A stretch of 64,000 nt of DNA from Styela clava (Eukaryota; Chordata; Ascidiacea; Stolidobranchia; Styelidae). The stretch spans positions 24,697,383 to 24,761,382 of the forward strand of contig NC_135252.1 in the NCBI RefSeq assembly GCF_964204865.1. Direction: 5' to 3'. A model generated the notes under the pieces. It was not told the DNA's origin and did no database searches. It worked only from the letters and a program-made list of their open reading frames with translations. A program made the translations under genes and the position numbers. This document shows, one piece after another, positions 33,002-56,257 of the stretch (its first letter is position 1; each line of letters begins with the position of its first letter).

Positions 33002-33345
33002 GGCGGTGTGGCTCAACGGGAAAAGCGTTAGGAATACGCTCGCCACCGCACCTCTAACTACTCTGCGTGGGTTCGCAGGTTCGAATCCCATGCAGGGATG
33101 GTTATGTGCGAGAGGATTGCTGGACTCCTCGCCGTCGTTGGGTGGTTCACGTAACTGCTGGTCGGTTACGGCTTCCTCCACCACCAAGTCCATGCTTCCG
33201 AAAATAAGTAATACAGTAAATCTAATCCCATACCCGACTTGGAATGGTAACCGGACGAGAGGCCGTGGTTCGCCATATGGATAAGCCGTCTTATCGGCTT
33301 TCCTCTCCCCCGGGATAAATATGTAAATACTATCCTATCCTACTA
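33002..33345 (+). mobile_element. tRNA-derived SINE, near full length
   Basis: Nearly identical to 24305-24655, including B box GGTTCGAATCC and the terminal TAAATA..TATCCTATCC tail. The small divergence between the two suggests recent amplification. Confidence 0.85.
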
Positions 33346-34059
33346 AATATTTTTATTTTTAATTAGCTTCGCGCCGTCTCAAACAATTTTCTACGCCCTA
33401 CTTGGGACTACGTAATAATACAGAGCAGGAAGGCATTGTTTGATAATAAACCGCAAGTTAGGTTATAATTAGTCGTCAGCAACAGGTGTTCTGTTCCCAT
33501 CACTGCGCAAATTTACATTCATGGTTTACCATATATGTGCCGACGTAAAAACGTGCATAATCGTGCGTTTGTTTTTCAATGTTATATAATTGTGCAACTG
33601 GGGCATGTGCAACCTCGCTATATTGTTGTTGTTGCCATTGCTGTTAAAAATCGATTCTCCGTGCCACTACAGGACCAATCTATTTCATATTTTCATTACT
33701 CATGTGTGATTAGGAGAAGACGCTGAGGGCTATTATTTTTGTTTATTCTTTCCATATATCACCTGAATACGATGCGCCCAATATTACCTGCCAAATATTG
33801 CTATTTCCTCCCATTAATTAACCGACAAACTTTCGTTTGATATTTCATTAAATTTTTTTTTACTTTCACTGACATTATCATGACCATATTTTCCATTTAA
33901 CCTTGATGTTCGAGCACTGCTTTCTTGCTTTTAGACATTTTTAGGAAAGCAGACAAAAGTCATACGATCCTCAATCTTAGGCTTCCAGTGACTTTGCGGG
34001 AGCCTGTACGGCTGTGTTAGCTAATTTAGCTTGTTAACATTCGTCGATTGAAAAACAGA
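33346..34059. other. No gene recognised
   Basis: Upstream of the lipase gene, past the full-length SINE. Unassigned sequence with no convincing promoter motif. Confidence 0.4.
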
Positions 34060-34215
34060 CTCTGTGGTGACTTGTGTTGTAAATCGTGGACGACCCAAAA
34101 ACAGGGATGACAGACAATATTAAGGACATAGCGGACCTGAGCATGTCTCAGTTGTTCAAAATGCCACAGAACCGATGGCGTTGATTTGTGAAGAGTGCAA
34201 CGACTGGTCAGCAAT
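34060..34215 (+). pseudogene. Reverse-transcriptase C-terminal fragment of a LINE
   Basis: Plus-strand frames read RGRPKNR, then after a frameshift MTDNIKDIADLSMSQLFKMPQNRW, a stop, and FVKSATTG. This matches the usual end of non-LTR RT proteins (GRPK..W.DNIK.W.GLS...L..DR..WR..V). The frameshift and stop show it is dead. A GA microsatellite (34230-34248) follows 15 bp downstream. Confidence 0.6.
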
Positions 34216-34228
34216 GACCATCCTGTTT

Positions 34229-34248
34229 GAGAGAGAGAGAGAGAGAGT
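34229..34248. repeat. (GA)n microsatellite
   Basis: Nine GA units in a row directly follow the LINE fragment; they could be its 3' tail or an independent microsatellite. Confidence 0.8.
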
Positions 34249-34449
34249 GGTGCCTGCAGTATCTATACGTTTATTACCCGCAATCGTTTTCTAATATACG
34301 TGGTCGGCTACCCGTGTGGGAGCTGAGAACATAAAACGGACTCGGAATGAAGCTTGCCGAGAGCAAAGTAATTGTTAAGTTTTATTGGGTGATTTTTTAT
34401 CTGAAACTAATTGAACTCAACTTTATAAGAATATATAAAAGACAGCGCG

Positions 34450-34560
34450 TCTGACCAATGACATTAAACAACATGATAGGCAACTCTGACGTCACTCCAT
34501 AAGACTACAGGCGAAACATTATATTTCATGATACGCTCCAATGCACATATTTCTCGTCGC
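34450..34560. repeat. Left member of a widely spaced inverted repeat
   Basis: GACCAATGACATTAAACAAC..ATGAT (about 34452-34476) and ACGCTCCAATGCACATA (about 34533-34549) occur in the same order in the reverse complement of 38160-38262. A TATATAAAAG lies just left (34431-34440). Confidence 0.5.
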
Positions 34561-35745
34561 CTTTCGCGTCCGTTTTCCGCTCGCTTTTGCTACTCGGCGT
34601 CTTTTTTACGTGTAGTACCTGCCTTTTTGCGCCTGTAACGAAACAAAATAATCTCTATATCTAAGAAGTTTTGCTTACTTGGAAAGCTGGAATAACAGGC
34701 AAGCTGTAAAGAGCAATTCTGGACATCATAGACGTTTTTTTTTATCAGAGAAAATTACAAACGCGATAGCGGAAAGATTTGTGTGGAACATTTTGCAGAT
34801 AATGACAAAGTTCAAAGTTAGTAATTTTAATGTTTGCGCTTAATCATTGAAATTTCATTTAAAGAGGGTGTCATACAAAACTGTGCTGCGATACAATTCC
34901 ATAACACAAAGTTTGCACCTATCGAACTTGCTTTTGTAGGTGAATTTATTAGACATATTACATATTCAGTTAATCGTAGGTAACATTGCTGGTACATAAT
35001 GCATCGTAGATAGGTTTGTTTAAATTTAGGAATTTAGCTCATAGCCCACTAATTAATATTATCTTCTATGCAGGAGGTTGCAGGGCTGAATTCAACTTGC
35101 AGCCTTACCGATCACCTGACGATGCTCATTTAGTTTGGCTCGAGCAAGTCTTCTTGAAATGCTTGTGTGGATGGGGACTACCTATATTTTTTGCCTTCCT
35201 CCGATTTTAGACAAATTTATTCTGAGGGATTTCGCATATAATTCTCACTGATTGTTGGCTGTTTATAATTCCTATTGATTGTGAATTCTGATTATAAAAA
35301 TGAGTTGAAAATTTGTTTACCTAATTTACTGCCACCTTTATCTTGTCAATACTCCAAGCTGAGGTAATAAACATGACAATACATTTATGTCATCTGGAAG
35401 CAAAATATGCACACTAATTAATAGTTTGGCACATTGAGATAATACATCATGACAGAAAATACAAGTTAAAGATATGTATGACCATCACAGGGTAATTAGA
35501 ATTAAAAAAAATTAATAGGGGCTGTGGAGTATGAAAAGTTCAAGACAAAGAAAAGAACAAATGTTCATAGCTCATGAACTCTCAATTTTGCCTCCATTGC
35601 TTTGTGAAGGCCAATATATTTCGAGTGGCTGAATTGGTTTACCTTTATGATAGCAACGATTTTGTATTTAATATAGCGAGATTATTTCAATTTAAATGAA
35701 GTGATATAATTTCCCAAAGCAATGCTTGAATCGTCTAGAATAGAT

Positions 35746-36932
35746 CAGTGGTGTCAAACTCATGGGTTTTCGAGAGCCGCATTGCATTTTGAAAATTGTA
35801 AAAAGAGCCGCAAACAGTTTTTGATAATGTATACTTAAAAGATATTTTTAAGATAGTTTTAGTTTGTGACATATATTGTGATGCAACTAAACAGTTGGAT
35901 TAAGTTTTATTATTTTCTTCAATTTCAAATGCAATTACATATTAATATTTGCATTCCACTATTATTGCAACATTTGCAAGTTACAGTATTTATTATAAAA
36001 AATCGTAAAATTCTATGTACAACCATCAAAATCATTTTTGAACAAGCTTTGAATAAGGAAAGAATAATACATACACTAAAAATAACTTAATCTAAATATA
36101 TGAACCTAAAATTAACAAAAATACTACAGTATAAACTCAATGTTTTAATAATTACATTTGTCCTGGCGTTTGGCATCTTTTTCGTGTCACCAGCATACTA
36201 AGGCCAGTTCGAAATGATTTTGTAGTACCAACTCTAACTAACGAGGCCACATGATCATGGGTTTATCTGGATCTTTACGAATGTTTAATTAATTCCAGTA
36301 ATGCAAAAAAGTTACTTTTATCATTTCATGTATAGATCAGTAAAAAAACAAATGACAGATTTTTTCGACAAGACATTTCGCACTACATTGCGTGCCATAG
36401 GATTGCTTGAATTATTATTGATATTGATTTTTAGTAACTAAGTCGTTGTATAATTATATTAATATATAAACACATGGAAATTTTCTGTTCGAAGTTGGTC
36501 TTCGAATTTGTCATATTGACTGCTGAGCTTATTGTGTTTTTTGATTGTATTGATGGAAATATGACAAATTAAACAATGTGCTTCAGAATTTTGTGAAAAT
36601 CAGAAATGTTACAACTCCCATTTTCTTCGAAAATGCCACCTTCTTCATGTACTTTGCGTTTAATTTAATTACTCAAGTGTTTTATTCAAGTATTCTTTTG
36701 CTAGCTTGATGTGTATTCTTAATTGGGTCAAAATGTGGACAAAAAAAATTAATATTCCAAAACTACTTTCAGTAAATTGTTTTCTGTGTGAATAATCAAT
36801 TTCACTTTAGAAGGTTTGAAAAATCTATTACATTTAGATAAAAAAAAAACTTCCAAAATACTATTACAATTATTGTTAAGCGTTCGAGGGCCGCACTGGA
36901 AGTTCTCTGGGGCCGCGAGTTTGAGATCCCTG
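35746..36932. mobile_element. hAT-type element, 1.19 kb
   Basis: The left end CAGTGGTGTCAAACTCATGG and right end CGAGTTTGAGATCCCTG are inverted. The flanks GAATAGAT and GTCTAGAT agree at 6 of 8 positions. GAGCCGCA/GGGCCGCA blocks lie just inside each end. The interior is AT-rich with only short accidental frames. Confidence 0.75.
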
Positions 36933-38159
36933 GTCTAGATTGAAGTTGTTCAAAAAATATATGATAGTATTTTATCATGAATGATGATTATACCCCTTCC
37001 GGAATTTCTTCTATAGTACTACCAAAAGTTGATGAACCAAATATAACACAGGTGCAGTGAGGTACCCGTAATCCTCATTTCCAAAGCTGTTTTAAGTATG
37101 TCTGGCGTGTTTTGTGCCTTTTTACAAATAAGACCGCTTATGCAATCTTACGCTTTGGAATTTTTAGTTATTTTCCTCAAGCCCTGCAGGATGCGGGGGC
37201 CATAAACAACTCTACCGGAGGGTCAAATGTCTTTGCATGCCTCCATAGGTTGTTTTTCTTTTGCAAACATTATATTTCTTGGAATCACACTGTCACTGAT
37301 ATGTCGCCAGACTTCTGATATCTCCCCGTCTGCTATAGTTGTCCTGTGAATAAATAATAGGAAATTGAGATTAGACGAATAGTTGAAAGTTTTGCTTTAT
37401 GTCGGCTTAATTTCTTGATTGATATACTTACTATTTCTGCTATTGCCTCTTGTACTGCAAGAGTCTCACAATGCTTAGACAGGTTTGTCCACAACTTTCA
37501 CATCTGAAGAAAGAGAGGAGATTTATTAATTTTCGTTAAGAATAAATAATGCAGTCTATATGATTTAGAATGGAAAAGCTAATAAATCCAATATCTCATG
37601 TTTTATGTAAAAAATATTTTACTGAATTTGGTATATAAACCAACTAATAAAAGGGTTTAGTCAGAAAATTACAAGCATTCGTGGCTCCAAATACTTGAGA
37701 AATCAGACTCTACAATATAGACCGGTATGAGTGAAATGTTAGGTGAACTTGTTAACACTTTGATTCAATACGCAAATAAAAGTGAATGCGCAATAGTATG
37801 TTACAATGAGCAGCAATCAACAATGAGTATATATCCTCACTGATTAAAAAAATCTAACTGGAGGTGCATGAACTATTTGAAACCATAAGGGGTAAGTAAA
37901 TATGTAATTTCGGCAAATGGGCAACTACGTACCGTACTGAATTAATAACTTCGTAGTATTTGACAAAGGCTGGCTTTCCCACATGTACTTAACAGTGCGA
38001 TGCCCGGGTGTGATATACAACAATAGTATTCACCTTACCTTTTACCGATTTCTTTTTACCCCAACTTTCAAAAATATCATTAAAATCGACAACAACTGTC
38101 AAAGCAGGCACGAACACCATTCGTGCTACGCCTCGAAAGCAGCACACATCCGCTCGTTT

Positions 38160-38265
38160 TCGTCTCGTCAAGTATGTGCATTGGAGCGTGCTATCGAATA
38201 CGATCTTCGGACAAAAATGCCGGAGTTGCGCATCATGTTGTTTAATGTCATTGGTCTGACCTACA
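38160..38265. repeat. Right member of a widely spaced inverted repeat
   Basis: TATGTGCATTGGAGCGTGCT and ATCATGTTGTTTAATGTCATTGGTC mirror 34450-34560 at 3.7 kb distance. Both contain CCAAT pentamers. Confidence 0.5.
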
Positions 38266-40559
38266 CACAGAATCTAACTTATTCTTTTGTTGAAAACGCT
38301 GAAACAGATTTTGTTGGTAGGTGGTCACGTACTAGTACGTTTTTTCAACATTTATCCTAAGTTTTGCCAGCCTTCCAAATATCTCTGCATTTCGTTTGTG
38401 CGTTTACTTTTTGTGTTGTTTTGATTCATGTCAGAATGCCGAAATAAAATGATTTATTGTATTCTTGATAGTGGGTTCGTCCTTACTGATTGCCTAGAAT
38501 CCATAGATTCAGATATTTATTATGGCCAGCCTAAAGTAATATGCGAATGCGATATAAGGCAATAAATAAATAAAATGCATTTACTAAGTACAAGAAGGTA
38601 AGAGGTTAATATCGGGGAAGTATAACTAAATAGAAAAGATGTCCGTCAAGATTTTCGAAGCTCAGCTCCTACAGACAGGCTATAGGCCAGGGATGCGCAA
38701 AATGTTTGGGAATTATCGAGAATTTTATCTCGAATAAATATTTTCTTATTACAATTTATACTAAAGCGCTGCACGCACATTTTTTCGAGATAGAAATCCC
38801 ATTTTCTCGGTTGTTCGTCAAGGTCACGTGAAGAAATGGGAGTTTTTGATGACTGGCCAGAATCGAAACCTATAATACCTTAAACCATTTACTATTTATC
38901 AGTCTTATTGTAAGACCCATTTTTAGGTAGTTTTCATGGTTTTATTGTTTAAATATGACTAGTTAGGGCAAATAAACTTTCTTTAGAATGAAATAAATAT
39001 ATCAAATTGATGAAATTTTTGACAGTTAAATTGTTTTTGTGAAATAATAAACGCTTTAAATCATAATAAGTACCATACCCTGCTTCGAGATCTTTGTACG
39101 TATTTTCAAGGCAAGACAGCTCGAGGAAACTGGGCAAAAAGAAGGCGAAACGGTGCCTGTTATGTGAGATATAATTATCAAAGTAGTCCACTAGACTGTA
39201 TTAATTTTAGTGCGTAAGGTTTAAGCTTACTAAGTTGCTTTTATATATTTATAAGAGAGTCTGTTACCGGTATTATAATTGCTGAATTGAGTACGATACC
39301 GGTACCGTAATATTTATTCATCACCATGTAAAAATTAATTCACTGCCGTATTCTGATACTTCGGGATTTTATGAAGTGATACTGTACCAGTACCTGTATA
39401 TATGATTGTTCAAATTTTGGAATATGAGCGAATTCAAATTCTCAAATCTTGAAATCATAAAACTGCGAAAGGAAAGCCCCCAGCAAAACAATTCCTCATT
39501 CCGTTATTCAAGCTTAAAGAGACGGAAAGATGATACTCTAACGATAGTTAAAAGATATGCTACTCTCAGACTCTGTCAGTCTGTAGCTGTGTTTTGGCTT
39601 GTTGCTCTTCTTTAATCTTCGAGTAAAGTTTGACACGTTGACAGTGGCATTTTAAATTAAATTCACTGTATGACATTTTCACCAACGCCAAATCAATGTA
39701 GTTTTCATGGTTTTTGACCCTTCTTGCCATCTTATCACATTACACCTACACACGTTGTCTTTGTATCAGATCGAATTAGTCCTTATTAGCTCAGTAGCTT
39801 GAGTATTTTAAAAGTATACAACAGCCCGAAAGTTTATTACATTTGCATATTTTCGTGTGTGTTTATTTTTGGCCCAAGCCTCGTTTAACAAGATTTGTGT
39901 TTTTTTTTGTAAGTGCGTGTTGGTGAGCGGGCACATGATACTCATCATTATTTTAAAGGTTTTGCTCGCTCTCCAGAATTCTCCATTTTTAATTTTTTTG
40001 TATTACTGTATCATATTGTGGAGTTTTCGAAATAAACTATCTATCTATATGAAACTCTTCTGTTCTTTGCTTGCCATCAGGTCTTTTTGCTATGTTGAAC
40101 ACGTTGTGGACCTATGGATTGTTTTGTTATTATGATGTTTTTGTATTTTGCGTTACTTCCCATCGTTATGAAAAAATCGCTTTTCTGTTCAACTACTAGA
40201 CCAATTACTTTGAAATTTTTCAGTGGTTAAAGAGTTTTACACTAGGAGGCTGTTACTTTTATTTATTCCTGCATTTTCTATGAATCCTATGAGATGATAT
40301 CCTGTTCTGATATTTTATTCAAAATTTTGCTATACTTTTATTTTTCATGAGAACACTGTTTTCAATCCGCCAAGCGTGAGGGATGTTTCCGATTTGACGC
40401 GAACCTGCGCGAAACTTTGATTTGGTCTTTGTGTCCATATATTTGAGCATCGCTCTCTTGTTTCCATAATCTTCTTTTACCGATACTGATACTTCTTTTT
40501 GAAGGAGGGAGTAGCATATGGAACCTTTGTATATCAATCATATTTTTTGTAAATACTTC

Positions 40560-40712
40560 ACACTTCAATTAAAAAGCTTTGCTATTTTAACATCTAAATT
40601 CATCAACGTGGGAAATTGCCACGATTTAAATAAGTATAAAAATAGAATAGGATTCTTGATTCAATTTAAATATTCTAGAATAGTAAATTATTCTAAATGG
40701 CCCATCCCTACA
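40560..40712. mobile_element. Right-end fragment of the 44284 hAT family
   Basis: CATCTAAATTCATCAACGTG through TATTCTAGAATAGTAAATTA to GGCCCATCCCTA matches 45600-45747. Confidence 0.65.
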
Positions 40713-41761
40713 GTGTCTACTTACTGTATATTCTCACCTATACGCCGGTCACGCATATAAGCCTTCTCCCTTAAAACGGCGATTTTATAAAAATTCGCAT
40801 ATAAGCCGACCTTACGAATCGTAACGCGTCGTACGCACATCACAGTCAAGGATAAGTATTTGAATACTTCTGCGGCTGATTTTTTAATAATAGCCACTTT
40901 TTGCCCTCACCAGTGTTTCGTTGTCAAGAGAAATATTCAAACGAATTTTAGCGCTTTGCCACGTATTGTATTGGCGACGATAAATAAAATCGGCACTTTG
41001 ATTGTTTACCTTCTGTGCGACCCTGCGCCTTACATTGTTGCGACACATTTGCATGGTTGCGTGGGGGACATTGCCGCCATTTCCTTGCAATGCTTCTCAT
41101 TTTACATTTATTCCCATTATGTCGCAAAATTGAAATTGCAGAAAGGAAAATAAGTTTGGCAGTGGTGATTCTGTGTTTTGGGTTAATTGTCTTTTTCTGC
41201 TTGTCAATTGCCATCAAGCTTTATGCTCTAACTTTCTTGTTCATGAATGGTTTATGTCAAAATTGTGTAGAACGATAGCCTACGGCTGTACGCTATGACT
41301 GGTACAGAAGTGTTGGGTTGAGTATATTAAATAGGTTATTGAAGTTAATGATGGCAGCTGGGGTGAGCAAACATACCAGTCTCAGTTCAGAGATTAAAAT
41401 TCAGATTATGGAAAAAATTATGGATATTGTTTTATGTTGTTTTTCATTGTTTGTGGAAATAAAATCTCTCTCTTTTTTTTTTAAATACTTTAAACTTTAA
41501 TCAGAAGCTTCATAAAACAAGACTTTGTTATATCCTACTGTAATTTAGCTGGGTGTTGCGTGAACGACTGAAGATATCACAACATTCTGGATATTTTTGA
41601 GATGGTATCGCGAGTACTGACTCACAACATTAATTTGGATAATCGAGAACTCAATGAAGCGTGATTACGAGGGATAGAAATCAACAAAAACTTTCAGAAA
41701 GACATATTTGGAATATCGTTATCTTACCATTCAAAAGATTGGGTTGAAATAAATCTTCACA

Positions 41762-52485
<10,724 letters not shown>

Positions 52486-52734
52486 GAAGTTGTTCCAGGT
52501 CAAAGATCATAAAAACTCAAGCGTGACTGATATGCTTCACTGCCTGCGATTCTGTCTACGCTGATAAACTTGATTTTACTCAAAGAGTATCTAACAGGGG
52601 TGCAAAGGTCGTACAATTTTTTATATGACATCTTTATCTGCGTTCTGCTCAGAACAATATTCTTTGCATGCAGCCACTGTTATGTGAGGAGCTATGATAG
52701 TAGGGGTTCGGCATTGCTTGCTCAATTTATAACA

Positions 52735-53230
52735 ACCAGCTATTGTCATGCTTCATTGGTTGAGCCAATCAGAGTCATTCCGGGCAATTGTCATGCTTTA
52801 CTGGTTCAGCCAATCAGAGTCATTCTGGATACTTGTCATGCATCATTGGTTCGGCCAATCAAGGTCATTCTGGACAATAGTTATGCTCCACTGGTTCAGC
52901 CAATCAGAGTCATTCCGGGCCATTGTCATGCTTTACTGGTTCAGCCAATCAGTGTCATTCTGGATACTTGTCATGCATCATTGGTTCGGCCAATCAAGGT
53001 CATTCTGGACAATAGTTATGCTTCACTGGTTCAGCCAATCAGAGTCATTCTGGACAATTATCATGCTTCACTGCTTCAGCCAATCAGAGTCATTCTGGAC
53101 ACTTGTCATGCATCACTGGTTCAGCCAATCAGAGTCATTCTGGATACTTGTCATGTCATGCATCATTGGTTAAGCCAATAAGGTCATTCTGGATAATTGC
53201 CATACTTCACTGGTTTAGCCAATCAGGTTC
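52735..53230 (+). repeat. 45-bp minisatellite, about 11 units, 3' of SPOP
   Basis: The unit contains CATGC(T/A)TCACTGGTTCAGCC and AATCAGAGTCATTCTGGA. A CTGGTT/CGGCCAATCA block gives an inverted-plus-direct CCAAT pair in each unit. Three units form a higher-order 135-bp repeat (from about 52793 and again 52928). It starts 250 bp after the SPOP stop, so it may lie in the 3' UTR. Because 45 is divisible by three, long frames run through it on two reading frames; these are not evidence of coding. Confidence 0.92.
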
Positions 53231-53678
53231 ACACAAGTATTTGAAACTTAAAAATAAGAGAATTTACTTTGGTTCCTCACTCTCTTTTTTGTTCTGAAGA
53301 GAGACTAAAATTCAAAACCGTTCCATTTTAGTCATGTCGTGCGCAGATCTTACTCGTTCGTTTGTCCCATAGTGACAAACCATGGTATTGCGACTCTATT
53401 ATGGTTTACAAACTCCCACTTGGCTACTGATGAGCATTAATGCACCATTTTTACTTGATTATTTTACTTTTATCTTATTTTATTTCTTGTTCTTAAATCG
53501 TGTTTCTGATAATGAGTGTTGAGATATTAGGCTAAAAAATGTTTAATTGAGAGTTTTCGTTTGCAAGCTTTCTCAAAGCTAAGTCCCTAGTTGAAATTAT
53601 CAACTTGGGAGTTAGAAGAGTACTTATTGAAAAGTTGAAAGCACCCACTGTCATGCAAAAGCGCCCCTCACTCAAAAC

Positions 53679-54712
53679 CAGGGGTGTGCAACAGACGATC
53701 TGCGGGCCGCGACCCGGCAAGCCCTTTAGTCTATAAAAAATAAATTTCTAATCCGACCGTTTGTTTGGAAAGACACTTTAGCCGGATGAGAACAGAACAG
53801 GCCTGAGTCACAATTTTGAGTTTTGAGACAACCGCAAAAAACAATTTGGAATTTTTTATTTCTAAATATTCACACTTAGTAAAGACCTGAGCTCTGGTTA
53901 TTTTAATGTGGATGAGAATATCTTTGTAATCAATATTTTTTGGCACTTCAGCTTCGATTCCTTCCTGCTTTTTTACCCCCATAAAGGATTTTGGCCCATT
54001 CTGTTCTCAACAACTTCTGAATTTTTTTGTATGGGATGCAAGGTAAAACACGGTGACTTAGGCCTAGGTTGCACTGAACAAATTTTTAGGGATGTAAGTT
54101 TCGGACATTTCATTTCTAATGTTCATGCCCATCATATTGGACTATCTTTTTTCAATATTTTAAGCCATGCTCTACAAGGTGGTGGTCTTGAAATCCTGAA
54201 TTTCTCAATAATAGAAATTTTAGCTGGACTTAGGCCCATTCTGTTCTTAAATATTTAAGTCCAGCTAAAAATTTTATGGTGCTCCCGAAGTATGCGAACC
54301 AAGATGGCAGACATCGGAACGTAACATGGGTAACAGGTTGGGGTTAGGCGATAATTTTTTCCCAATTTTAGTTCAAGGACTAGCCAAGAGCCTCCCGTAG
54401 TATTTATACCTAAAATTATGGCCTAACCCTAACCTAGTAAACAAATTACATTCCGATGTCTGCCATCTTGGTTCGCATACTTCGGGAGCCCCGAAAAAAG
54501 TCAATTTTACAAAAATGTGACTTAGGCCCCTTATGTTCTCATCCGGCGAATTATGGCTCTTGTTGCTGCATTAATTCATTCGCCGTTGCCTTCATTACCG
54601 CTAGGCTAGGCAGGAATTTTTTAGTTTGTTGTGTACATGACTAATCTAAACTTTGCGTGGATGTCTGAAGTTGATCATATGGCCCACCGACAATAAATGT
54701 TGCACACCCCTG
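53679..54712. mobile_element. hAT-type element hosting a hairpin element
   Basis: The left end CAGGGGTGTGCAACAGACGA and right end ATGTTGCACACCCCTG are inverted. CGGGCCGCGACCC lies just inside. The target duplication is not clear. A hairpin element (54278-54491) is inserted. Confidence 0.75.
54278..54491. mobile_element. Long hairpin (foldback) element, CTCCCGAAGTATGCG family
   Basis: GGTGCTCCCGAAGTATGCGA at the left mirrors TCGCATACTTCGGGAGCCCC at the right. The arms extend through the ACCAAGATGGC/GCCATCTTGGT and GGAACGTAAC region. Inner arms carry GGGGTTAGG and CCTAACCCTAACC. It is inserted in the 53679 hAT. Confidence 0.8.
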
Positions 54713-55414
54713 CTCTCAAATAATAATGAGAAAATGTACTGATAAAAGTGAATTTTTTTTGGTTTTGTTGTTATTACTGAATCATGGTTTCATATCTACT
54801 CTGGCAAGGTCTTAATTTCTGACCAGAAATACTTCAAAGTCTAAAGTCTGGCCCCCCTCTTGAAGACTTTTAGCCCTCATGTTTACCATTCCAGTGGTAT
54901 TTATAGTGTTATTTTGATTGGTAGATTCTAAATCCCCATTATGTTCAAACAATTCATGCTCAAAGTGAAAGCACATCGTGTGATTTGTATGGTTCATTCA
55001 ATCGAGGGAATTTTACATATTTCTAATTTGTATTGCGAAGTGAGCCTTCTGATTCGTAAAATGCTTTTGGTGAAATTTCATTTAATGGGGCTGTTTTCTT
55101 TGGGTTGAGACATTCTTCAGAATAATAACATTGCTGGCCTTCCCAAATTATTATTCATTTTTCTTATTTTATCTTTTGTTATTGGTGAGCAGTTTTCTTT
55201 TTCTACATTTGTGCTCACTGTACCGTAACTAAAATGCATTATGACATGCAAGTAATGGCTCTATCATGTAATAAACCAAACTTAAAATATTGTTTGCATG
55301 GGGACCGGACTGTTATGGATAGTCGCAGATGAACAAAGGTTATCGTTCGACTACTATGTGTTTGAATACTTTTATAATGCTTCTGATTTATTATCGACTC
55401 TATGACACTGATTG
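54713..55414. other. No gene recognised
   Basis: AT-rich sequence with no recognisable protein, RNA or repeat beyond low-complexity T runs. Confidence 0.4.
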
Positions 55415-55595
55415 GACGGGATTTGATTTCCCCCGAGAGAAAGGAAGTCGAACAGACTGCCTCGCGTCTGGCATGTACTTAATGGTGGAGGAAGCCGTAA
55501 CCGACCATCAATCCTCCTACACATAACTATCCACACATGGGATTTGAACCCATGCAGTGTAATCAGAGCGGTGGCGATCATATTCCAAACGCTTG
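55415..55595 (-). mobile_element. SINE fragment, diverged
   Basis: On the minus strand it reads through a head-like region with GGTTCAAATCC (B-box-like) and the body stretch GGTTACGGCTTCCTCCACCA. It is an internally rearranged old copy. Confidence 0.6.
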
Positions 55596-55944
55596 AATGT
55601 TTTATAATAATAGATCCTCCAGACACATGAATTAGTGAAAACACGTCATCTATCGTTCAGCTCGCTAAGTGTTAACACATAGTAAGAAACATGTTTCATC
55701 AATAACTCACTCGAAAGAAATTTTTTTAAATGTATGAAAAAAAACTGAGAGATTCACTTCGACCTGTGGGCGGACAGAAAAACAAGATAATGCTCATTTA
55801 AAATCCCCACCCTCTTGGCTGGAATCTTAGATAAATGGCGACTCGGTCAAGCTCCCAACTGGTTTTATGCCGGTGTTGTTACAAAAATTAGAGAGAGATG
55901 TGCTTAAATGCTGCAGAGATGTTTGTCATTGTATATATCATATA

Positions 55945-56155
55945 CTCCAGTCCAGGGGGGTGGTTTTGGGGGTCGAAATTCCCCATTTTGAAACCGTACT
56001 TAGTAATTGTAGCTTAAAACGCTTTTAGACCCTTAAAACTAATGTAAACACACATTTCCGGTATTCGGTCGGACCCGCTAGTTGTTTCGATCTAACTTGG
56101 CAGATAGAAATTTCAGATCCCCCCCCCTCCCTTTAAAATTTCTGGCTATGCGGCT
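55945..56155. mobile_element. GGGGCGTAGCCAG-family relic
   Basis: CCAGGGGGGTGGTTTTGGGG at the left and CCCCCCCCTCCCTTTAAAATTTCTGGCT at the right. AATTGTAGCTTAAAACGCTTTTAGACCC matches 3890-3915. Confidence 0.6.
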
Positions 56156-56257
56156 GCTCCAGTCAATGATATCAAAGTGGTCTGTATTCAACAGAGCCAC
56201 CTGCTTGACTCCTTCCTCCCATTATAAACCCTACCCTGTCTAATAGGGACAAATTTC

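Larger units (their letters stand above)
36933..41761. other. No gene recognised; 5' flank of SPOP
   Basis: It contains one arm of the inverted repeat (38160-38265), a hAT fragment (40560-40712) and a short CGCATATAAGCCGAC repeat near 40795, related to GCGCATAAGCCGACCCC near 49460. A palindrome ACGTACTAGTACGT lies at 38328-38341. A non-coding SPOP first exon could be hidden here. Confidence 0.4.

Noticed and set aside
34026-34214. 62-codon open frame on the minus strand
   Set aside because: It is antisense to a recognisable LINE reverse-transcriptase fragment.
34660-34745. Minus-strand ATG with a short hydrophobic stretch before a GTAAGC donor, as the lipase signal-peptide exon
   Set aside because: It would end in phase 0, whereas the next lipase exon needs phase 1. 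The exon at 32669-32714 fits phase and signal-peptide features exactly.
37989-38171. 60-codon minus-strand frame with a good donor (AAAAG|GTAAGG) as a gene start
   Set aside because: I found no matching downstream exon and no homology. The 5' part belongs to an inverted repeat.
52570-53181. 203-codon open frame with 15-residue repeats after SPOP
   Set aside because: The frame is long only because the minisatellite unit is 45 bp. A second frame (52748-53173) is open for the same reason. No conserved domain or gene-like start is present.
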